DNA from: CAZEIW01 sp964512305
Lineage (GTDB): Bacteria > Pseudomonadota > Gammaproteobacteria > Burkholderiales > Burkholderiaceae_F
Direction of reading: 5' to 3'
Assembly (NCBI GenBank): GCA_964512305.1
Contig: CAZEIW010000147.1
Coordinates: 1-20,296, forward strand
DNA: 20,296 nucleotides
Shown: one piece after another, positions 1-6,858 of the stretch
Numbering within the stretch: the stretch's first letter is position 1
Layout of the letters: each line of letters begins with the position of its first letter
Made by a program: the position numbers and the translations under genes
The notes under the pieces: generated by a model
What the model was told of the DNA's origin: nothing
What the model saw: the letters and a program-made list of their open reading frames with translations, nothing else
The model's database searches: none

Positions 1-50
1 AAGGATCCCCGCGACGGTCCACGGCTGCTACAGGGGACGCCAATAGCATC

Positions 51-142
51 GTCATGGCCGGGCTTGTCCCGGGGGTCGGTGCGAACTGGAAATGCTTCGT
101 CTTGCGCCGACGTGGATCCCCGGGACTGCGCCCGGGGATGAC
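51..142. repeat. Inverted pair of REP-like palindromic elements
   Basis: Two copies of a GC-rich palindrome face each other. The left copy (51-77) starts GTCATGGCCGGG and the right copy (114-142) ends CCCGGGGATGAC, so the right one reads as the reverse complement of the left with a few differences. Each copy is itself a short hairpin (CCGGG...CCCGG around a 4-5 nt loop), and together they could fold into a larger stem with a loop of about 36 nt. The form resembles the short interspersed palindromes common between genes in high-GC proteobacteria. The pair lies 3' of rppH and could stabilise or end its transcript, but there is no T-run. Confidence 0.6.
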
Positions 143-244
143 GCCTGCTACGGACGACGCCCGCTATGGACGACGCCTGCTACGGATGACGCCTGCTACG
201 GACGACGCCCGCTACGGATGACGCCCGCTACGGACGACGCCCGC
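140..244. repeat. 16-bp tandem repeat array, about 6.5 copies
   Basis: The unit GACGCCYGCTACGGAY is repeated head to tail at 140, 156, 172, 188, 204 and 220, with a partial unit at 236-244. Copies differ only at two C/T positions and one C/T inside the unit (CTATGG in copy 2). The first unit begins inside the last bases of the right-hand palindrome at 114-142, so the array may have grown from the edge of that element. A related fragment (GGCTGCTACAGGGGACGCC) lies at 23-41. No open frame of interest covers it. The array may vary in copy number between strains. Confidence 0.8.
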
Positions 245-284
245 ATGCCGTGAACGCCCGAACGACCTCGGAGACCAGTTCGCC

Positions 285-851
285 TCAGTGCTTCCCGGCG
301 TCGCCGATCGGGGGCTCACCCGCCCCTCGCGCTTCGTCACCGCCTTCGCCTCCATGGTGCCGGCGCATGTGCCGGCCCGGGTGGAACACGAAGCGCGACA
401 GCTCGAGCAGCGCCTGCTGGTAGACGCTGCGCTTGAAGTCGATCACGGCGTCCAGCGGTACCCAGAACTCGTGCCAGCGCCAGGCGTCGAACTCGGGCTT
501 CTCGCTGCGCCGCAGGCAGACGTCGCAGTCGCGCCCGAGCAGGCGCAGCAGGAACCAGATCTGTTTCTGGCCCCGATAGTTGCCCCGCAGATCGCGCCGG
601 ATCCACTGCTCGGGCACCTCGTAACGCAGCCACTCGCGCGTGCGGCCGATGATCCTGACGTGCTCCGTGCGCAGGCCGACCTCCTCGTACAGCTCCCGGT
701 ACATCGCCTGCTCGGGACTCTCGCCATGCTTGATCCCGCCCTGCGGGAACTGCCACGAATGCTGCCTGACCCGCTTGCCCCAGAACACCTCGTTACGGTC
801 GTTGAGCAGGATGATGCCGACATTCGGGCGATAGCCGTCTTTGTCCAGCAT
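285..851 (-). CDS. rppH: RppH, RNA pyrophosphohydrolase (Nudix hydrolase)
   Basis: A 188-residue Nudix hydrolase. In this family RppH removes pyrophosphate from the 5' triphosphate end of mRNA in the cytoplasm and so starts RNase E-dependent decay. The Nudix box is complete: G38, E44, R52-E53, E56-E57 and G59 fit GX5EX7REUXEEXGU. The N-terminus (MLDKDGYRPNVGIIL) matches the usual RppH start, which fixes the ATG at 851. The last 25 or so residues are Gly/Arg/His-rich and look like an unstructured extension. The gene is divergent from proS, a common neighbour in Burkholderiales. A consensus -10 (TATAAT) lies 34 nt upstream of the start codon. Function is called from family membership; the symbol is well supported. 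Confidence 0.95.
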   Translation of the reverse strand: MLDKDGYRPNVGIILLNDRNEVFWGKRVRQHSWQFPQGGIKHGESPEQAMYRELYEEVGLRTEHVRIIGRTREWLRYEVPEQWIRRDLRGNYRGQKQIWFLLRLLGRDCDVCLRRSEKPEFDAWRWHEFWVPLDAVIDFKRSVYQQALLELSRFVFHPGRHMRRHHGGEGGDEARGAGEPPIGDAGKH

Positions 852-884
852 GCCAACACCTGAAGCTATATCATCTCCGCCCGA

Positions 885-890
885 TTATAT
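885..890 (-). promoter_or_regulatory. Candidate -10 element for rppH in the rppH/proS divergent region
   Basis: Read on the minus strand these six bases are an exact TATAAT. They sit in the 77-bp gap between the divergent rppH and proS start codons, placing a start point near 878 and a leader of about 27 nt for rppH. The -35 at the expected spacing (around 908-913, GTTTCG) is poor. The same AT-rich patch reads TATATG on the plus strand (887-892) and could serve proS. Confidence 0.4.
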
Positions 891-928
891 GGCCCGTCCG
901 TCGCGGCCGAAACCGGGAATAGTGGGCC

Positions 929-2689
929 ATGCGAGCTTCTGCATTCTTCATCTCGACCCAGAAAGAGGCCCCCGCCGACGCGGAGATCGCCAGCCAGCAG
1001 CTGATGCTGCGCGCCGGCATGATCCGCAAGCTCGCAGCGGGAATCTACACCTACATGCCGCTGGGACTGCGCTCGATCAAGCGCATCGAGGCCATCGTGC
1101 GCGAGGAGATGGATCGCGCTGGCGCGATCGAGCTGCTGATGCCGGTCGTGCAGCCCTCCGAGCTGTGGGTCGAATCGGGCCGGTGGGAGAAGTACGGTCC
1201 CGAATTGCTGCGGCTGAAGGACCGGCACGGGCGCGATTTCCTGCTGCAGCCGACCTCCGAGGAGGTGATCACCGATATCGCGCGCCAGGAGATCCGCAGC
1301 TACCGCCAGCTGCCGGTCAATTTCTATCACATCCAGACCAAGTTCCGGGACGAGCGCCGTCCGCGCTTCGGCGTGATGCGCAGCCGCGAGTTCACGATGA
1401 AGGACGCCTACTCCTTCGATCGAGACGCCGACGCGGCGCATCGCAGCTACCAGGTGATGTACGACGCCTACGTGCGCATATTCGGCAGGATGGGACTGCG
1501 GTTCCGCGCCGTCGCCGCCGATACGGGCGCGATCGGAGGGTCGCGTTCGCACGAGTTCCAGGTCATCGCCGACAGCGGCGAGGACCAGATCGCCTACTGT
1601 CCCGACAGCGACTACGCGGCCAACGTCGAGCTGGCGGAGGCGCTGCCGCTGATCGAGCGCCGCGAGGCGCCGGCGCAGCCGCTCGCGAAGACGCCGACGC
1701 CGGGATGCGCGAAGTGCGTCGACGTCGCGGCGCTGCTCGGGCTTCCGTTGCAGCGCACCGTGAAGTCGATCGTGATCGCGGCCGACCGCGAGGACGGGCA
1801 CGCCGAAGGCGCCATCGCGACCGAGATCTGGCTGCTTCTGCTGCGCGGCGACCACGAACTGAACGAGGTGAAGGTCGGCAAGCTGGCCGGCCTCGAATCG
1901 GGCTGGCGGCTGGCGACCGAGGGCGAGATCGTGGAGCACTTCGGCTCGGTGCCCGGCTATCTGGGGCCGATCGCCACGCGCAAGCCGGTGCGGGTGGTCG
2001 CCGACCGCACGGTGGACCACATGAGCGATTTCGTGTGCGGCGCCAACGAAGAGGGCTACCACTACACCGGGGTCAATTGGGGCCGCGACCTGCCGCCGCC
2101 CGATCGCGTGGCCGACATCCGCAGCGTCGTGGCGGGCGACCCGTCGCCCGACGGCAAGGGCAGGCTCGCGATCCAGCGCGGCATCGAGGTCGGGCACGTG
2201 TTCTTTCTCGGCACCCGGTACTCGAAGGCGCTCGGCGCGACCTATCTCGACGAATCCGGGCAGCCGCGCGTGATCGAGATGGGTTGCTACGGGATCGGCG
2301 TGACCCGGATCATGGGCGCCGCGATCGAGCAGAACCACGACGCGCGCGGCATCATCTGGCCCGAGCCGATCGCGCCGTTCACGGTGGCGATCTGCCCGGT
2401 CAACTACAGGCAGTCCGAAGCGGTGCGTGCGGCGGCCGACCGGCTGCACGACGAGCTGGCGGCGGCGGGCGTCGATGTGCTGCTCGACGACCGCGGGGAG
2501 CGCCCCGGCGCGATGTTCGCCGACATCGAGCTGATCGGCATCCCGCACCGGGTGACGGTCGGCGACAGGGGCCTCAAGCAGGGCCAGTTGGAATACGTGC
2601 CGCGGCGCACGCTCGAGCCGGCGATGATCGGGGTCGCCGATGCGCGATCGTTCATTCTCGAGCGCCTTGGGCGGCCGGCAGCGGGATAG
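929..2689 (+). CDS. proS: Prolyl-tRNA synthetase (class II, bacterial type with INS editing domain)
   Basis: A 586-residue enzyme that charges tRNA-Pro with proline in the cytoplasm. The order is the bacterial ProS order: N-terminal class II catalytic half (start MRASAFFISTQKEAP, the family's usual N-terminus), motif 2 around residues 136-160 (TKFRDERRPRFG, then FTMKDAYSF), an INS/YbaK-like editing insertion at about 225-400, motif 3 at about 451-461 (GCYGIGVTRIM), and a C-terminal anticodon-binding domain from about 483 (FTVAICPVNY). Length is close to the Escherichia coli enzyme (572). No strong Shine-Dalgarno precedes the ATG. The 3' end overlaps the following transglycosylase gene by 50 nt, so the two are probably cotranscribed. 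Confidence 0.97.
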   Translation: MRASAFFISTQKEAPADAEIASQQLMLRAGMIRKLAAGIYTYMPLGLRSIKRIEAIVREEMDRAGAIELLMPVVQPSELWVESGRWEKYGPELLRLKDRHGRDFLLQPTSEEVITDIARQEIRSYRQLPVNFYHIQTKFRDERRPRFGVMRSREFTMKDAYSFDRDADAAHRSYQVMYDAYVRIFGRMGLRFRAVAADTGAIGGSRSHEFQVIADSGEDQIAYCPDSDYAANVELAEALPLIERREAPAQPLAKTPTPGCAKCVDVAALLGLPLQRTVKSIVIAADREDGHAEGAIATEIWLLLLRGDHELNEVKVGKLAGLESGWRLATEGEIVEHFGSVPGYLGPIATRKPVRVVADRTVDHMSDFVCGANEEGYHYTGVNWGRDLPPPDRVADIRSVVAGDPSPDGKGRLAIQRGIEVGHVFFLGTRYSKALGATYLDESGQPRVIEMGCYGIGVTRIMGAAIEQNHDARGIIWPEPIAPFTVAICPVNYRQSEAVRAAADRLHDELAAAGVDVLLDDRGERPGAMFADIELIGIPHRVTVGDRGLKQGQLEYVPRRTLEPAMIGVADARSFILERLGRPAAG

Positions 2690-3359
2690 TCAGCGCGACA
2701 CCCGGCGGCGCCTGCTGGCGGCGCTGGGCGCGCTCCCTTTCGCGGGCCTGCCGCGAAAGGCCCGCGCCGGCGCGCAGGAGTACGAGCCGCTCGCCGACTC
2801 GGTGCGCACCGCGCTGGCGGCGCGAATCGCCGACACGGCGCCACCGGTGCGCCGGTTCGACCGCATGGAGGACCGGGTACGGTTCGTCGACTGGCTGTCG
2901 GAGATGTCCGAGCGGCTGAGGGCGCGGCGGTCGCTCGAGTACAGGGTCCGCGTCGACCTTCTTCGCACGCTCGATTACGAGTGCACGCGCGCGGGCCTCG
3001 ACCGCCAGATGGTGCTGGGCCTGATCCAGGTCGAGAGCAATTTCCGCAAGTACGCGATCTCGCTCGCGGGCGCGCGCGGCTACATGCAGGTGATGCCCTT
3101 CTGGACGCGTGTGATCGGCGACGGCGACGAACACAAGCTGTTCGAGATGCGCACCAACCTGCGCTACGGCTGCGTGATCCTGCGCCACTACCTCGATCGC
3201 GAAGGGGGCGACCTGTTCCGCGCTCTCGGCCGCTACAACGGCAGCGTGGGCCTGCCCGAGTACCCGAATGCCGTGCTCGCGGCCTGGAAGCGCGACTGGC
3301 GGTACGAACCGGCCGACGCCGACCGGCGCGCGCCGCTCGACCGCCCGGTCCCGAAGTAA
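2640..3359 (+). CDS. Secreted lytic transglycosylase (SLT domain), Tat-type signal
   Basis: A 239-residue protein ending in a lysozyme-like SLT domain. The likely catalytic glutamate is E132 in LIQVESNF, followed by the family motif GARGYMQVMP (144-153) and RYNGS near the C-terminus. Such enzymes cut peptidoglycan glycan strands to 1,6-anhydro-muropeptides in the periplasm, the type of product that AmpD (10115-10699) later handles. Residues 21-43 (TRRRLLAALGALPF then AxA) look like a twin-arginine signal with an n-region of about 20 residues. The ATG at 2640 lies inside proS in another frame; a later start would remove the signal. The pairing with proS is common in Burkholderiales, from memory. 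Confidence 0.88.
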   Translation: MRDRSFSSALGGRQRDSQRDTRRRLLAALGALPFAGLPRKARAGAQEYEPLADSVRTALAARIADTAPPVRRFDRMEDRVRFVDWLSEMSERLRARRSLEYRVRVDLLRTLDYECTRAGLDRQMVLGLIQVESNFRKYAISLAGARGYMQVMPFWTRVIGDGDEHKLFEMRTNLRYGCVILRHYLDREGGDLFRALGRYNGSVGLPEYPNAVLAAWKRDWRYEPADADRRAPLDRPVPK

Positions 3360-3499
3360 GTCTCAGTCAGTCTTGCGCGAAGCCGCGCGCGCCCGCGAGC
3401 GGTGAGAACACCCGCGGCGAATGCGAATCACTCACGGCCAGCCACGCCGATGATGCGTTGGCGATCCGGCAACGGCCAGGTGCCGTCATCCCGACCGCC

Positions 3500-3513
3500 T
3501 TGACGCTCATCAA
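3500..3513. promoter_or_regulatory. CRP/FNR-type box upstream of ompW
   Basis: TTGAC-GCTC-ATCAA is a near-perfect match to the FNR/ANR palindrome TTGAT-N4-ATCAA. Its centre is 75 nt before the ompW ATG. If it is a class II site at -41.5, the -10 hexamer should fall at 3536-3541, where GACACT is found (3 of 6 matches), giving a start near 3548. OmpW/OprG porins are oxygen-regulated through FNR/ANR in gamma-proteobacteria, which fits. The 5' part of this gap (3360-3499) shows no other clear signal. Confidence 0.6.
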
Positions 3514-3581
3514 TAGTATGAGCCGGGCCTCATCTGACACTCCCCAAGGGTTTTTTCCAACTCAGCGTGGGAGAGCACGTG

Positions 3582-4217
3582 ATGAAGAGGAAGTACGGTT
3601 CGGCTTTGTGGGCGGTCGGGTTCGGCGTGGCAGCGGCATTTCCGCTCGCTGCGGTCGCGCAGGACACAGGATGGGCGGTTCGGGCGGGGCTGACGCGTCT
3701 CGAGCCGGCGAACAAGTCCGACGCCATTCCGGCGCTGGGCGTCCCGGCGGACGCGATTCACGTCAGCGCCAAGACGATCCCCGAGATCGATGTGCTGTAC
3801 AGCTTCACGAAGAACTGGGTCGGCGAGCTGGTGCTGACCTATCCGCAGAAGCACACCGTGACCTTGAGCGGGACCGACATCGGCACTTTCAAGGAGCTGC
3901 CGCCGACCCTGCTCGCGCAGTACCACTTCATGCCGGGGACCACGTTCGATCCGTATGTCGGCGCGGGCCTCAACCTGACGCTGATCTCGAGCGTCGACCT
4001 GAAGGTGCCCGGCGTCGGTTCGCTCGACCTGAGCAAATCGAGCGTGGGCTACGCGCTGCAGCTGGGCGCGGATTTCAACGTCGACAAGCAGTGGTTCGTC
4101 AACGTCGATGCCAAGTACGTGACCATCGGGGCTGACGTGAAGGCGGGCGGCGCGACGGTGTCCAAGGTCAAGGTCGACCCGTTCCTGTACTCGATCGGGG
4201 CGGGCTGGCGCTTCTGA
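3582..4217 (+). CDS. ompW: OmpW family outer-membrane beta-barrel protein
   Basis: A 211-residue precursor. The first 26 residues form a Sec signal peptide with cleavage expected at AVA|QD. The mature part is built of alternating strand-like segments and ends in the aromatic WRF typical of barrel proteins recognised by the BAM machinery. OmpW proteins are small eight-stranded porins thought to pass small hydrophobic compounds; their substrate here is unknown. I chose the ATG at 3582 over the upstream GTG at 3567 because GGGAGAG (3569-3575) is correctly spaced as a ribosome-binding site and the protein then begins MKRK. The gene stands alone between its own CRP/FNR-type box and a strong terminator, so it is probably a monocistronic unit induced by low oxygen. 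Confidence 0.92.
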   Translation: MKRKYGSALWAVGFGVAAAFPLAAVAQDTGWAVRAGLTRLEPANKSDAIPALGVPADAIHVSAKTIPEIDVLYSFTKNWVGELVLTYPQKHTVTLSGTDIGTFKELPPTLLAQYHFMPGTTFDPYVGAGLNLTLISSVDLKVPGVGSLDLSKSSVGYALQLGADFNVDKQWFVNVDAKYVTIGADVKAGGATVSKVKVDPFLYSIGAGWRF

Positions 4218-4245
4218 CCGGCCGGGCGGATCCCGGTCGGGCACG

Positions 4246-4273
4246 ACGGCCGCCTGCGGGCGGCCGTTTTTTT
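4246..4273 (+). terminator. Intrinsic terminator of ompW
   Basis: A 9-bp perfect stem (ACGGCCGCC at 4246-4254 with GGCGGCCGT at 4259-4267) encloses a TGCG loop and runs into seven T's (4267-4273). The last T is the first base of the ffh stop triplet on the other strand. The T-run serves only the plus strand; read from ffh the hairpin is preceded by A's and followed by no T's. Confidence 0.9.
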
Positions 4274-5661
4274 CAGTGCCGGCGCCCCGGGCTCCCCTTC
4301 AGCGCCCCGCTCACCGAGCCCATCGCGCGCATCATCTTCGCCAGGCCGCCCTTGCGCATCTGCTTCATCATCGCCTGCATCTGCTCGAACTGCGCCATCA
4401 GCCGGTTGACCTCCTGGACCTGAACGCCGGCGCCGCCGGCGATGCGGCGCTTGCGCGAAGCCTTGATCAGCTCCGGCCGGGTGCGCTCCTGCGGCGTCAT
4501 CGAGTTGATGATGCCCTCGATGCGGCGGATCTGGCGCTCGGCGTCGCGCGGATCGACCTTGCCGGCCGCCTGGGACAGCTGCGCCGGCAGCTTGTCGAGC
4601 AGGCCGCCGAGGCCCCCCATCCGCCGCATCTGACCGACCTGGTCGCGGAAGTCGTTGAAATCGAAGCGCCCGCCGGCCTGGACGCGGCGGGCGAATTTCT
4701 CGGCCGCGCCCATGTCGATCGACTTCTTGACGTCCTCGACCAGCGCGACGATGTCGCCCATGCCCAGCACGCGCCCCGCCATCCGCTCCGGGTCGAAGCG
4801 CTCGAGACCGGTGAGCTTCTCCGCCACCCCGGCGAACTTGATCGGCTTGCCGGTCACGTGCGACACCGACAGCGCGGCCCCGCCGCGCGCGTCGCCGTCG
4901 AGCTTGGTCAGCACGATGCCGGTCAGCGGCAGCCGCGCGGCGAACGCCGCCGCGGTGTTGACCGCGTCCTGGCCGAGCATCGAATCGACCACGAGCAGGG
5001 TCTCGATCGGCGCCACCGCAGCGTGCAACTGGGCGATCTCGGCCATCATCGCCTCGTCGACCGTCGTGCGGCCGGCACTGTCGATCAGCACCACGTCGGC
5101 GAAATGCCGCCGCGCGTGCGCCAGCGCCGCGCGCGCGATCTCGACCGGCTGCGCATCGGCGGGGGTCGGGAAGAACTCGGCGCCGGCTTGCTGCGTGACG
5201 GCTTCCAGCTGCGCGATCGCCGCCGGCCGGTAGACGTCGGTCGACACCGCGAGCACCTTCTTGCGCTTTTCCTCGATCAGCCACTTGGCGAGCTTGGCGG
5301 TGGTGGTCGTCTTGCCCGAGCCCTGCAGTCCCGCCAGCAGCACAACGGCCGGCGGCTGGGTTGCCAGGTTCAGGTCACGGTCCTTGAGCGGGAGGTCGCC
5401 CCCCATCAGCCGCGTCAGCTCCTGCTGCACCACCCCGACCAGCGCCTGCCCCGGCGTGAGGCTGCCGGCGACTTCCTGGCCGAGCGCGCGCTCGCGCACC
5501 CGGTTGATGAAATCGCGCACCACCGGCAGCGCGACGTCGGCCTCGAGCAGTGCCAGCCGCACCTCGCGCAGCATTTCCTGGGTGTTGGCCTCGGTCAGGC
5601 GCGCCTGGCCACGCATCTGCTTGACGATGCGCGCAAACCGGTCAGTCAGCTGGTCCAGCAT
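4273..5661 (-). CDS. ffh: Signal recognition particle protein Ffh (SRP54 GTPase)
   Basis: A 462-residue SRP GTPase that, with 4.5S RNA, binds signal sequences at the ribosome and hands them to FtsY at the inner membrane. Residues 1-90 are the helical N domain. The G domain carries GLQGSGKT (111-118), DSAGR (194-198, where DTAGR is usual) and TKLDGDARGG (252-261). The methionine-rich M domain runs from about 330, with the RNA-binding RKRRIAGGAG (403-412, where many members have GSG) and the NRLMAQFEQMQAMM stretch. The start ATG at 5661 gives the normal MLDQLTDRF N-terminus. It is divergent from ypjD across 42 bp, as in many proteobacteria. No terminator suited to its own direction is evident. 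Confidence 0.97.
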   Translation of the reverse strand: MLDQLTDRFARIVKQMRGQARLTEANTQEMLREVRLALLEADVALPVVRDFINRVRERALGQEVAGSLTPGQALVGVVQQELTRLMGGDLPLKDRDLNLATQPPAVVLLAGLQGSGKTTTTAKLAKWLIEEKRKKVLAVSTDVYRPAAIAQLEAVTQQAGAEFFPTPADAQPVEIARAALAHARRHFADVVLIDSAGRTTVDEAMMAEIAQLHAAVAPIETLLVVDSMLGQDAVNTAAAFAARLPLTGIVLTKLDGDARGGAALSVSHVTGKPIKFAGVAEKLTGLERFDPERMAGRVLGMGDIVALVEDVKKSIDMGAAEKFARRVQAGGRFDFNDFRDQVGQMRRMGGLGGLLDKLPAQLSQAAGKVDPRDAERQIRRIEGIINSMTPQERTRPELIKASRKRRIAGGAGVQVQEVNRLMAQFEQMQAMMKQMRKGGLAKMMRAMGSVSGALKGSPGRRH

Positions 5662-5689
5662 GAGTCTCGGGGCCCGCGGGGCGGCGTGG

Positions 5690-5698
5690 TATATAAAT
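5690..5698. promoter_or_regulatory. AT-rich -10-like patch between divergent ffh and ypjD
   Basis: TATATAAAT is the only AT-rich stretch in the 42-bp gap. On the plus strand TATAAA (5692-5697) would place the transcript start at about 5704, the ATG of ypjD, implying a leaderless message. On the minus strand TATATA/TTTATA lies about 30 nt from the ffh ATG and gives a normal leader. No convincing -35 is seen on either strand. Confidence 0.35.
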
Positions 5699-5703
5699 GC
5701 GCC

Positions 5704-6555
5704 ATGCAATCCGATGCATTCTACGGGTTCGCCAATCTGGCGGTCTCGGTGGCCTACCTGGCGATCGCGCTGCGCACCTGGCAGGCGCTGCACGCCCCTG
5801 GGGGCCGCGCGAGCCCGCCGGCGTTCGCGGTCTGGCTGCTGCCGCTGGCCGCCGCGGGGCACGCCGCGCTGCTCGCCGACGAGATGTTCGGCCAGGGCGG
5901 GCTGCGCTTCGGATTCGCGCATGCGCTGTCCGCGATGTTCCTGGCCACCTGCGTGCTGCTCTGGATCGAGGGCTTCTTCGTCGCGCTCGGAAGCCTCTAC
6001 GCGCTGGTCACGCCGATGGCGGCGGTCGCCGTCGTCCTGCCGGCGCTGTTCCACGGCGCCACCCTGGCAGCCGAGGAGAGCTCGCCGGCGCTGCGGATTC
6101 ACCTGACCGTGGCGATGCTGGCCTACAGCCTGTTCACCATCGCCGCGCTGCATGCCCTGCTGATGATCTCGATCGACCGCTACCTGCACCAGCCGGTCAC
6201 CGATTCGTCGGGGATAATGGGGCGGGTATTCGCGCAGATGCCGTCGCTGCTGGCGCTGGAGTCGCTGCTGTTCCGGCAGATCGCGGTCGGGTTCGTGCTG
6301 CTGACCGCGACGCTGGTCAGCGGCAGCGTGTTCTCCAAGGAGCTGTTCGGCCGTCCGCTGCGGTTCGACCACAAGACCGTGTGGGCGATCGCCTCGTGGC
6401 TGGTGTTCGGGTCGCTGCTGGGTGGGCGCTACTGGTTCGGATGGCGCGGGCGGATCGCGCTGCGCTGGACCCTGGCCGGCTTCGTGATGCTGCTGCTGGC
6501 GTACGTTGGAAGCCGGTTCGTGTTCGAGGTGATCCTGCGCAGGATCTGGATCTGA
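5704..6555 (+). CDS. ypjD: YpjD/CcsA-like inner-membrane protein (cytochrome c assembly family)
   Basis: A 283-residue membrane protein with about eight hydrophobic segments. It resembles the CcsA/CcmC-type cytochrome c assembly family, to which E. coli YpjD belongs. Recognisable parts are HLTVAMLAYSLFTIAALHAL in the middle and the C-terminal stretch with DHKTVWAIASWLVFG and GGRYWFGWRGR; the conserved histidines suggest haem contact in the family, but the role of YpjD is not settled. Its place divergent from ffh is conserved in E. coli too. The ATG at 5704 begins the protein just before the first membrane segment. The stop TGA shares its last base with the next gene's ATG (TGATG), so the two are translationally coupled. 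Confidence 0.9.
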   Translation: MQSDAFYGFANLAVSVAYLAIALRTWQALHAPGGRASPPAFAVWLLPLAAAGHAALLADEMFGQGGLRFGFAHALSAMFLATCVLLWIEGFFVALGSLYALVTPMAAVAVVLPALFHGATLAAEESSPALRIHLTVAMLAYSLFTIAALHALLMISIDRYLHQPVTDSSGIMGRVFAQMPSLLALESLLFRQIAVGFVLLTATLVSGSVFSKELFGRPLRFDHKTVWAIASWLVFGSLLGGRYWFGWRGRIALRWTLAGFVMLLLAYVGSRFVFEVILRRIWI

Positions 6556-6782
6556 TGGGCCGCTTGCTGTTCTGGCTGCTGCTGGGCGTGGTCGTCTATG
6601 CGGTGCTGAGGGCCTGGGGCCGGGCCGGCACCCGCGCCGCCCCGGGCCCGCCGCCCGCGCGCTCGGAAGACATGGTGCGCTGCCAGGTCTGCGGCCTGAA
6701 CGTGCCGAAATCCGATGCGGTCGTGGCGGGATCGGCCTGGTACTGCAGCGAGGAGCACCGCCGCATCGGGGCGCCCAAGTGA
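6555..6782 (+). CDS. PP0621-type small membrane-anchored zinc-ribbon protein
   Basis: A 75-residue protein: an N-terminal membrane anchor (residues 3-20), a Pro/Ala-rich linker, then a compact metal-binding motif with C43-X2-C46 and C64-X3-H68 (CQVCG ... YCSEEH). This is the layout of small proteins annotated as PP0621 family; the function is unknown. A single Zn ion bound by CCCH is likely. It overlaps ypjD by one base and ends in GTGA, where the GTG opens the first mini-ORF of the chain leading to pilS. Its steady association with ypjD, pilS/pilR and ampD is a clue to an envelope role, nothing more. Confidence 0.85.
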   Translation: MGRLLFWLLLGVVVYAVLRAWGRAGTRAAPGPPPARSEDMVRCQVCGLNVPKSDAVVAGSAWYCSEEHRRIGAPK

Positions 6783-6808
6783 GTCCGATAGTCCCACCGA
6801 CCTCATGA
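6779..6808 (+). other. Mini-ORF 1 of the PP0621-to-pilS gap (9 codons plus stop)
   Basis: GTG at 6779-6781 overlaps the stop of the PP0621-type gene as GTGA. The frame encodes MSPIVPPTS if initiated with Met, and stops at TGA 6806-6808. That TGA overlaps the ATG of the next mini-ORF (6805-6807) as ATGA. Proposed as a translational relay, not as a functional peptide. Translation is not demonstrated. Confidence 0.35.
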
Positions 6809-6858
6809 ACTCACCGACCGCGGCGCCCGCGGAACGATCGGCCGCACTCGAGCCATGA
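6805..6858 (+). other. Mini-ORF 2 of the PP0621-to-pilS gap (17 codons plus stop)
   Basis: ATG at 6805 overlaps the stop of mini-ORF 1 as ATGA. It encodes MNSPTAAPAERSAALEP and ends at TGA 6856-6858, which overlaps the pilS ATG (6855-6857) as ATGA. There is no Shine-Dalgarno sequence before pilS, so reinitiation from this frame is an attractive way to translate it. Its first codons (ATGAAC...CCG) resemble those of pilS. Confidence 0.4.

Noticed and set aside
288..863. Long plus-strand open frame opposite rppH
   Set aside because: It mirrors the rppH coding strand, has no recognisable domain and reflects the GC-rich codon pattern.
866..2548. 560-codon minus-strand frame opposite proS
   Set aside because: Low-complexity Arg/His/Asp/Gln-rich antisense shadow of a certain gene; no start signal.
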